In this document: positions 5,609 through 10,344 of the stretch, piece after piece
Layout of the letters: each line of letters starts with the position of its first letter
How positions within the stretch are numbered: position 1 is the stretch's first letter
Assembly: GCA_031282285.1 (NCBI GenBank)
Contig: JAITEA010000091.1
Location: 1 to 10,344, forward strand
Origin: Helicobacteraceae bacterium
GTDB lineage: Bacteria > Campylobacterota > Campylobacteria > Campylobacterales > SZUA-545
Length of the DNA stretch: 10,344 bases
Reading direction: 5' to 3'
Notes under the pieces: model-generated
Seen by the model: the letters and a program-made list of their open reading frames with translations, nothing else
Databases searched by the model: none
Told to the model about the DNA's origin: nothing
Program-made: the position numbers and the translations under genes

Positions 5609-5638
5609 ACGCCGCGCCCTCGCTTTTGATCGCGGCGT
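5609..5638 (-). terminator. Terminator of rplM-rpsI
   Basis: ACGCCGCG (5609-5616) pairs with CGCGGCGT (5631-5638), 8 bp with a 14-nt loop. Read on the minus strand the stem ends in CGCGGCG followed by TTTTGCG, a short U-tract. It lies about 60 nt behind the rpsI stop. It may also stop reads from the convergent phosphatase gene, although the plus-strand tail (ATGCTGCTTTT) is poorer. Confidence 0.55.
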
Positions 5639-5660
5639 ATGCTGCTTTTGAGCGGGAATA

Positions 5661-5693
5661 CGCGAGGCGAAACCAAGCTTGATCTCGCCCGCG
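5661..5693 (-). other. Hairpin in the rpsI 3' UTR
   Basis: CGCG-A-GGCGA (5661-5670) pairs with TCGCCCGCG (5685-5693), 9 bp with one bulged A and a 14-nt loop. It sits 7 nt behind the rpsI stop, upstream of the terminator on the minus strand. It has no U-run, so it is more likely a stabilising 3' structure than a terminator. Confidence 0.3.
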
Positions 5694-5699
5694 ATAAGG

Positions 5700-6116
5700 T
5701 TAGCGTTTTGAAAATTGCGGGCTGCGGCGCGCTTTGTGCTTGCCGTATTTTTTGCGCTCCACCACGCGAGAGTCGCGGGTAAGCAAGCCGCGAGGCTTCA
5801 AGATCGGGCGGAAACTCGCCTCGAACAGCGACAGCGCTTTGCTGATGCCGTGTCTGAGCGCGTCGGCTTGCGCGGAGTAACCGCCGCCGATCGCGCTGGC
5901 GGTAATATCCACCGCGCTCTCCTGCTTGGTCAAGCGCAGCGGCTGCAGAACGCGCATCTTGATCGCCTCGTGCCCGCCAAGCCAAGTGTCGAGGCTGACG
6001 CCGTTGATCGACAGCTTGCCCGATCCCGCTACGAGCCAAACTCTGGCGATCGCGGTTTTGCGCTTGCCGGTGGCGTAGATTTTTTCGGTCTTAATTTGCG
6101 TTTTTTTGGTTGCCAT
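5700..6116 (-). CDS. rpsI: Ribosomal protein S9 (uS9)
   Basis: A 138-aa small-subunit protein whose C-terminal tail reaches the P-site tRNA. Recognisable parts are [15 protein letters not shown] (14-28), the [16 protein letters not shown] segment, [40 protein letters not shown] and the invariant C-terminus [11 protein letters not shown] short basic extension ([13 protein letters not shown]) precedes the conserved domain. The ATG lies 2 nt behind the rplM stop; AAAGG within the last rplM codons provides the binding site with 6-nt spacing, so the two genes are translated together as in most bacteria. Nothing abnormal is seen. Confidence 0.97.
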   Translation of the reverse strand: MATKKTQIKTEKIYATGKRKTAIARVWLVAGSGKLSINGVSLDTWLGGHEAIKMRVLQPLRLTKQESAVDITASAIGGGYSAQADALRHGISKALSLFEASFRPILKPRGLLTRDSRVVERKKYGKHKARRSPQFSKR

Positions 6117-6118
6117 CT

Positions 6119-6541
6119 TTAACCTTTAATTTGCGCGGTGTGCGGATGCTCGCTGCCGGCGTATACTTTTAGCTTCTTAAGCTGTTCGCGCCCCAATGTG
6201 TTTTTGGGCAGCATACCTCTTGTCGCCAGCTTGAACAGCTTTTCTGGATTTTTTGCCAGCAGTTCGGCGGTCTTTTCGCTCTTGACGTGTCCCGTCCAGC
6301 CGGTGTGTTGGCTGTAGGTTTTGTCCAGTTTGCCTTCGCGGCTGAAACGAACCTGCGAGGCGTTGATCACGACGATAAAATCGCCGCAATCCACATGGGG
6401 GGTAAAGCTAGGTTTGTGCTTGCCGCGCAGTTTGACCGCGATCTCGCCGATCAGACGACCAAAGGGTTTGTCCTTCGCGTCGATCAGGAGCCAGTCGCGC
6501 TGAACGGTAGCTGGGTTTAAGCTTACAGTTAGCTTGCTCAT
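6119..6541 (-). CDS. rplM: Ribosomal protein L13 (uL13)
   Basis: A 140-aa large-subunit protein of normal length, an early assembly protein that binds 23S rRNA. Landmarks: [16 protein letters not shown] (15-30), the [24 protein letters not shown] region, the [11 protein letters not shown] motif, [20 protein letters not shown] and GSEHPH near the C-terminus. AAGGA (6549-6553) lies 7 nt upstream of the ATG. First gene of the rplM-rpsI operon with its own upstream region of about 180 bases. Confidence 0.97.
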   Translation of the reverse strand: MSKLTVSLNPATVQRDWLLIDAKDKPFGRLIGEIAVKLRGKHKPSFTPHVDCGDFIVVINASQVRFSREGKLDKTYSQHTGWTGHVKSEKTAELLAKNPEKLFKLATRGMLPKNTLGREQLKKLKVYAGSEHPHTAQIKG

Positions 6542-6570
6542 TTGGCGTTCCTTTTCAAATTAAAGCGCGA

Positions 6571-6576
6571 ATTGTA
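6571..6576 (-). promoter_or_regulatory. Probable -10 box of rplM-rpsI
   Basis: On the minus strand TACAAT occurs here, about 30 nt before the rplM start, so transcription would begin near 6564. No good -35 is visible, which is common for Campylobacterota sigma-70 promoters. Upstream the sequence is AT-rich. Confidence 0.4.
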
Positions 6577-6645
6577 GCGCTCAAACCTTAAAGTTCGCTT
6601 GTTTTAAGCTACGATTAAACAAAACAGAGATCAAAACCAAAGCGC

Positions 6646-6720
6646 GGCGCGCGTATTGTGCCGCTCTTTCAGCCGCTTTCGCGGCGCGCCTTACGGCTAT
6701 TTTAGGGCGCGTTGAGCGCC
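6646..6720. other. GC-rich hairpins between pth and rplM
   Basis: Three overlapping stems can form: GGCGCGC (6646-6652) with GCGCGCC (6684-6690); GCCGC-TTTC-GCGGC (6672-6685); and GGCGC-GTTGA-GCGCC (6706-6720). The last lies 3 nt behind the pth stop and on the minus strand is followed by CTAAAAT, so it is a weak terminator candidate for the tal-pth operon. None has a strong U-run. Confidence 0.35.
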
Positions 6721-6723
6721 AAA

Positions 6724-7272
6724 TCAGCCCTTTATAGAGCGTGAGGATTGAACGCGTTCAAGCGGTTCGTCGATCAGCGCAAGCGCGGCGTCGGCGGCTT
6801 GGTCTATCCATATATCCAGCCGCGCCGCCTGCTCCTCGCTCCAGCGATCAAGCACATAATCGACGGCGTTTGCTTCCGCGCTTGGGCGTCCTATGCCCAT
6901 TCTGACGCGAAAATACTCCGCGCCCGCGATCGCGTCGATCGATTTCAGCCCGTTATGCCCGCCGCTTGATCCGCCAAACTTAAAGCGAAGCGCGCCGAAA
7001 GGCAGATCGAGATCGTCGTGAGCGACGATAATTTTCTCCGTCTTAAAGAAGTTTTTTACCGCCAGAACGCTCTCGCCGCTTAGGTTCATATAGGTTAGGG
7101 GCTTTAATATCAGCAGATTACCGGCTTTGTACAATTCGCCCTTGAAAGCGCTTTTGGAGATATTCGCCGGCTTAAGCCGGTCGATCAGGCGATCGGCTAG
7201 CAAAAAGCCTGCGTTGTGCCGCGTACGCTCGTAGCGCTTGGTAGGATTGCCAAGCCCTACGATCAGCGTCAT
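6724..7272 (-). CDS. pth: Peptidyl-tRNA hydrolase
   Basis: Cleaves the ester bond of peptidyl-tRNAs that have dropped off ribosomes, in the cytoplasm. The 182-aa protein has a normal length for bacterial Pth. Motifs and expected active-site residues: VGLGNPTKRYERTRHNAGF with N9 and catalytic H19, KPLTYMNLSG with N63, AHDDLDLPFG with the Asp near 86, FGGSSGGHNGLKSI with N107, and RMGIGRP. The ATG overlaps the TGA of rplY (ATGA), so the two are translationally coupled. In Helicobacter pth also follows tal and rplY, as far as I recall, which supports the taxonomic reading. Confidence 0.96.
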   Translation of the reverse strand: MTLIVGLGNPTKRYERTRHNAGFLLADRLIDRLKPANISKSAFKGELYKAGNLLILKPLTYMNLSGESVLAVKNFFKTEKIIVAHDDLDLPFGALRFKFGGSSGGHNGLKSIDAIAGAEYFRVRMGIGRPSAEANAVDYVLDRWSEEQAARLDIWIDQAADAALALIDEPLERVQSSRSIKG

Positions 7273-7805
7273 TTAGCTTTGATCACGCCCGTAATGGCTA
7301 CGCGCCCGTCAAGCAGGATTTTTACGCCCTTTGGCGCCTCTAGGTCGCGCGCTAGGATCGTGTCGTTCACATCCAGACCGCTAACCTCGATCGTGAAAGC
7401 GTCGGGCAGGTTTTTGCCCAGACACTGGACGGGGATACGCTTTTTCATAGCGATAAACACGCCTTTGTTCTTAACGCCTTTTGGAGTTCCGACGGTTTTA
7501 ACGGGAACAAGATAGCGGGCGAGCTTGTCTTTGACCACCTCGCGCAGATCGACGTGAAGCAGATCGCCGCTAACGGGATCGGCTTGATACTCTTCGATCA
7601 CGACGAGCCGCTTTTTGTCGCCGGCTTTTACCTCGAACGCGAGATTGGTTTTGTTTTTCACGAAGCGTATAAAGTCGTTCTTTTTGAACGCCGCGTTGAT
7701 ATTGGGTTCGCCGCCGCCATAAATATTGGCGATCAGATAACCATCCTTGCGAAGCGCTTTTGTCGCGCTTTTGGCAGTACTCTCTCTGACTATGCCTTCC
7801 AGCAT
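7269..7805 (-). CDS. rplY: Ribosomal protein L25, CTC type (bL25)
   Basis: A 5S-rRNA-binding large-subunit protein of the longer CTC/TL5 type: an L25 domain (about 1-90, LEGIVRESTAKSATKALRKD at the start and DLLHVDLREV at its end) followed by the C-terminal beta domain (about 95-178, with RIPVQCLGK, LPDAFTIEVSGLDVNDTI and GVKILLDGRV). The start is ATG at 7805 (178 aa), because AAGGAG (7813-7818) lies 7 nt before it; an open frame 16 codons longer would run through the upstream hairpin and binding site. It overlaps pth by 4 nt. Its own promoter and a leader hairpin lie just upstream, so it may be regulated separately from tal-pilT. Confidence 0.94.
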   Translation of the reverse strand: MLEGIVRESTAKSATKALRKDGYLIANIYGGGEPNINAAFKKNDFIRFVKNKTNLAFEVKAGDKKRLVVIEEYQADPVSGDLLHVDLREVVKDKLARYLVPVKTVGTPKGVKNKGVFIAMKKRIPVQCLGKNLPDAFTIEVSGLDVNDTILARDLEAPKGVKILLDGRVAITGVIKAK

Positions 7806-7826
7806 TTCGCAACTCCTTGCGTAAAA

Positions 7827-7854
7827 TTTGCCGCCGCCAAAAAATGGCGGCAAA
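7827..7854 (-). terminator. Terminator-like hairpin in the pilT-rplY gap
   Basis: TTTGCCGCC (7827-7835) pairs with GGCGGCAAA (7846-7854) over 9 bp; a shifted register with GCCGCC (7833-7838) is also possible. On the minus strand the stem is followed by TTTTAC and then, after about 8 nt, by the rplY ribosome binding site. It could end pilT transcripts. Since a -10 box lies upstream at 7866-7871, it would also be the 5' leader of rplY, where it could act as an attenuator. Confidence 0.5.
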
Positions 7855-7865
7855 CAAGGGCGCGA

Positions 7866-7871
7866 ATTATA
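7866..7871 (-). promoter_or_regulatory. Probable -10 box of rplY-pth
   Basis: A perfect TATAAT on the minus strand just behind the pilT stop (7879-7881), preceded by an AT-rich stretch without a clear -35. The transcript would start near 7859, giving a leader of about 55 nt that consists mostly of the hairpin at 7827-7854. Confidence 0.4.
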
Positions 7872-7878
7872 CTAGAGT

Positions 7879-9042
7879 TTAGCCAAATTGCTGCTTAATC
7901 TTGATAACGCCCACATCTTTTGGCAGATCGATCTTCTCGGCGATCGCGCCGCGAATGCGGATTTTGAGATCGTCGGGGCTGTTGGCGTTTGCCAGCGCCT
8001 CCTCTTCGGTGATCTTGCCCGCTTTGTAGTGATCAAACAACGACTGGTCGAAGGTCTGCGTGCCGTAGATCTCCCTGCCCTCCGCGAGCGCGTCCTGAAC
8101 CTCGTCGTCGCGGTAGTTGGCGATCATATCGATCACGCGCGGCGTGTCTAGCAGTATCTCGATCGCCGCGGCGCGCTTGTTGTCCGTCGTCTTGACAAGC
8201 CGCTGCGAAACCACGCCCACGAGCGTGCTTGCCAGCGTAAGGCGAATGCGGTTTTGCTCCTCTTTGGCGAACATACCGATCACGCGATTGATCGTCTCTT
8301 TGCTATCGAGCGTGTGGAGCGTCGATAGCACCAGATGCCCCGTCTCCGCCGCGTGCAAAGCGATCTCGACGGTTTCCAGATCGCGCATTTCGCCCACGAG
8401 GATAATATCGGGGTCCTCGCGCAACGCGCCGCGCAGAGCGTTGGCGAAACTAAGCGTGTCCTCGCCGATGGTGCGCTGGTTGATGATACATTTCTTATCG
8501 CGGTGGACAAACTCGATCGGGTCTTCGATCGTGATGATATGCTCGCGCCGCTTTGCGTTGATCTCGTCGATAATCGCCGCCAGCGTGGTCGATTTGCCGC
8601 TTCCCGTTACGCCCGTAACCAAGATCAGCCCGCGCTTTTTTTCGGTGAGCGCGTAGAGCGCTTTTGGCAATCCAAGCTCCCCGATCGTTTGAATCTCGGT
8701 CGGGATTGTCCGAAAGACCGCCGAAAGCCCGTCTTTTTGGAAAAAGGCGTTGGCGCGGAAACGAAACTTTTCGTCCAGTTGGAAGGTGAAATCGATCTCC
8801 TTGTTGGCGACAAGCTCGCCAAAGCGCCCGCGCAACATCTCCTTCGCCATCGTCAGCGCGTCGGCGCGGCTCATAATATCCTCGCTCAAAGGCATAATAT
8901 CGCCCCTGATACGCCCCATAATCCTCTGACCCGCCTTGATATGCAGGTCGCTGCCGTTCTTCTGAACAAGCGTTTTAAGGTAGCCCTTTACGCGCTCCGT
9001 AACCTCGAAGCTAAGCTCCGCGACATTTACCTCTATAGCCAC
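7879..9042 (-). CDS. PilT/PilU-family pilus retraction ATPase
   Basis: A hexameric secretion-superfamily ATPase that, in relatives, pulls back type IV pili from the cytoplasmic side. The 387-aa protein shows an N-terminal PAS-like domain with GSDLHIKAG (30-38), Walker A GVTGSGKST (144-152), the Asp box HIITIEDPIEFVH (168-180), Walker B IILVGEMRD (213-221) and the His box HLVLSTLHT (236-244). The C-terminal part, GTQTFDQSLFDHYKAGKITEEEAL with NSPDDLKIRI, resembles PilU more than PilT. The start is GTG at 9042 behind a strong AAGGAGG (9047-9053), with a rather short 4-nt spacing. It follows tal after 22 nt and is probably co-transcribed. No other pilus gene is in the window, so partners must be elsewhere or the ATPase serves another machine. 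Confidence 0.88.
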   Translation of the reverse strand: MAIEVNVAELSFEVTERVKGYLKTLVQKNGSDLHIKAGQRIMGRIRGDIMPLSEDIMSRADALTMAKEMLRGRFGELVANKEIDFTFQLDEKFRFRANAFFQKDGLSAVFRTIPTEIQTIGELGLPKALYALTEKKRGLILVTGVTGSGKSTTLAAIIDEINAKRREHIITIEDPIEFVHRDKKCIINQRTIGEDTLSFANALRGALREDPDIILVGEMRDLETVEIALHAAETGHLVLSTLHTLDSKETINRVIGMFAKEEQNRIRLTLASTLVGVVSQRLVKTTDNKRAAAIEILLDTPRVIDMIANYRDDEVQDALAEGREIYGTQTFDQSLFDHYKAGKITEEEALANANSPDDLKIRIRGAIAEKIDLPKDVGVIKIKQQFG

Positions 9043-9064
9043 TCCCCCTCCTTAACAACCAAAG

Positions 9065-10018
9065 TCAAGCCAAAGCTGAAAGTATATCCAAAAAAGCCCT
9101 CTCAAACTGAGCCAATCCCTCGCTCAAAAGTGTATCGCACAATAGCTCAAAATCTATGCCGTTCAAGGCAAGCTCGCCAAAAAACGCGGAAATATTCTCC
9201 GCCGCGATCGGCAGTCTGTTTGCGCGATCGGAGCTTGCCAAAAAAGCGTCGATCGCCGCAAGCGGCGCGGTATTTACAAGATTTTCGCCCAAAAGCTCGC
9301 GGATATAGTAGTCCGCGCTCAACTCGCCGCCTTTGACGCCCGTGCTGGCAAACAGGACGCGCGCGTTTTTTCTGCCCGCTTCGGCGATTATGCCGTAGTG
9401 GTTGGCGGCGTTCATAACGCCCGTCTTGACTCTAAGCTCCTCGGGCAGGCGCTCGTCGATTGCGCGATCGAACCGGCTGACAAAGACGCTGATCACAAGC
9501 GGAGTTTCGTTTTCCTTTGCCGCTCTTAGGATTTTGCGCGTCTGATCGGGCGAGAAAACAAGCGTCGCGTTGGTTGGGACGCCAAGTTTTAGCAGCTCTT
9601 TGATCGCGATAATCCCTTCGTTTGTCGCGGGGACTTTGATCATGATGTTTTCGCGTCCGATCGCCTTGAAAAGCCTGCGCGCCTCCTCGATCGTGCTTGT
9701 CGCGTCGCGCGAAAAGGCGGGATCGACCTCGATGCTGACAAAGCCGTCTTGATTGTCGAAATAGGGTTTGAGCTTATCGGCGGCGTTTTGCGCGTCGGCG
9801 ATCGCCAGCGTCTCGTACAGCCGTTTGCCGGTTACGCCCGCGCCTTTTAGCGCCTCGATCTGCGTTTTGTAGGAGGCTTTGCCCACGATCGCCTGTTTGA
9901 ATATGGCGGGATTGGTCGTAACGCCGCGCGCGCCGCGCTCCAGATATTTGGCTAAATCGTCGCGAATGAAATCGCGATCAAGATAATCGATCCACAACGA
10001 GAAAGGCGTTTGGCTCAT
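9065..10018 (-). CDS. tal: Transaldolase
   Basis: Transfers a dihydroxyacetone unit between sugar phosphates in the non-oxidative pentose phosphate pathway. The 317-aa protein has FSLWIDYLDR (Asp near 11), RGVTTNPAIFKQAI (31-44), GFVSIEVDPAFSRDA (92-106), the Schiff-base Lys in NIMIKVPATNEG (K128), GVPTNATLVFS and FASTGVKGG. This is the longer cyanobacterial/actinobacterial/Campylobacterota transaldolase type, not the short fructose-6-phosphate aldolase type. GGAG lies 6 nt before the ATG. It heads the minus-strand operon that continues with the pilus ATPase, and then rplY and pth. In Helicobacter, as I recall, tal is directly followed by rplY and pth, so the ATPase sits inside an otherwise conserved order. 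Confidence 0.95.
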   Translation of the reverse strand: MSQTPFSLWIDYLDRDFIRDDLAKYLERGARGVTTNPAIFKQAIVGKASYKTQIEALKGAGVTGKRLYETLAIADAQNAADKLKPYFDNQDGFVSIEVDPAFSRDATSTIEEARRLFKAIGRENIMIKVPATNEGIIAIKELLKLGVPTNATLVFSPDQTRKILRAAKENETPLVISVFVSRFDRAIDERLPEELRVKTGVMNAANHYGIIAEAGRKNARVLFASTGVKGGELSADYYIRELLGENLVNTAPLAAIDAFLASSDRANRLPIAAENISAFFGELALNGIDFELLCDTLLSEGLAQFERAFLDILSALA

Positions 10019-10344
10019 CTGCGGCTCCGGCTTTAAGAGTTCGCGCTATCCTAATACAAAACGCCTTGCGCGCGCGCCGCTTTGACCCTTCGCAACCCAC
10101 ATCCGCAATGCTCTGCGGCATCGGAAGCGTTGGCGATTTACGAATTGCGCGTTCGGCGTTGCGCCAGCGCCAGCGCTAAACAGAAACGCTATTGGCGGCG
10201 CGAAGCACGATCCGTTAAACGGCGGGCAAAGCGGATAAGATCGGCGTTTGTTTAGCGAGTTTTCGCGTATTCAAACGCCTTTAACCGCCGCCTTGCTTAC
10301 CGATCGCGCCGCTGCGCCAAAGCCGCCTAAATTAAGCGGCTTCA
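10019..10344. other. Non-coding region upstream of tal
   Basis: No gene is evident in these 326 bases. GGCGTTTG (10243-10250) pairs with CAAACGCC (10272-10279) around an inner GCGA-GTTT-TCGC, followed on the plus strand by TTTAA, which could terminate a plus-strand transcript. AAGCCGC (10320-10326) pairs with GCGGCTT (10336-10342) around a 9-nt loop at the very end. CCGTT-A-AACGG occurs near 10212-10222. The tal promoter should lie near 10030-10060; TATTAGGATAG on the minus strand is a weak candidate. Confidence 0.4.

Noticed and set aside
5563..6122. Open frames on both strands overlapping rpsI (about 135 and 158 codons)
   Set aside because: Shadows of rpsI in a GC-rich genome; Arg/Ala-rich with no family resemblance.
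7806..7853. Upstream start giving a 194-aa L25
   Set aside because: The extra 16 codons are the hairpin and ribosome binding site; AAGGAG is ideally placed for the ATG at 7805.
8335..9336. Plus-strand frame of 333 codons opposite the pilus ATPase gene
   Set aside because: Antisense shadow: it runs across the ATPase start and into tal, has no ribosome binding site and no recognisable motif, whereas the minus-strand proteins have all family motifs.

Overview
The window reads as chromosomal DNA of a Campylobacterota (epsilonproteobacterial) bacterium with an unusually GC-rich genome for that phylum. The evidence is the Campylobacter/Helicobacter-type YebC (N-terminus [16 protein letters not shown] instead of the common MAGHSKW form), an aminodeoxyfutalosine-deaminase-like amidohydrolase (futalosine menaquinone route) directly upstream of a short SppA, and a tal / rplY / pth order that I recall from Helicobacter. 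The host part is full of GATC and of the palindrome GCGATCGC; the first 1,046 bases contain no GATC at all. No closer taxonomic placement is justified.

Layout. (1) 1-709: AT-rich foreign DNA. It holds the C-terminal end of an unrecognised protein (1-189) and a non-coding stretch with a ~183-nt imperfect palindrome (278-460) and AAATAAC repeats. (2) 710-754: the 3' part of an initiator tRNA(fMet) gene, from anticodon loop to CCA, with no 5' half. This is the usual scar left at the far end of an integrative element that entered a tRNA gene, so the element probably lies to the left and the intact tRNA beyond it, outside the window. (3) 755-1762: a junction zone with two similar + strand promoters (854-916 and 1421-1494). 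The first drives two very small membrane proteins (69 and 32 aa). The second precedes a stable hairpin transcript candidate of about 70 nt. (4) 1763-3873, minus strand: mqnF-like amidohydrolase and sppA, coupled by a 1-nt stop/start overlap. (5) 3885-3912: a divergent promoter with overlapping -10 boxes, facing yebC and a short ppx/gppA on the plus strand. (6) 5700-6541, minus strand: rplM-rpsI with a terminator facing the convergent ppx. (7) 6724-10018, minus strand: tal, a PilT/PilU-type retraction ATPase, rplY and pth, tightly packed. (8) 10019-10344: non-coding, two hairpins.

Together the host genes are housekeeping: translation (L13, S9, L25, peptidyl-tRNA hydrolase), translation or transcription quality (YebC), phosphate or alarmone turnover (Ppx/GppA), envelope proteolysis (SppA), menaquinone synthesis, the pentose phosphate pathway (Tal) and pilus retraction. 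The most unusual part is the accessory left end: the att scar, the giant palindrome, and the pair of matched promoters serving a small-membrane-protein operon and a putative small RNA.
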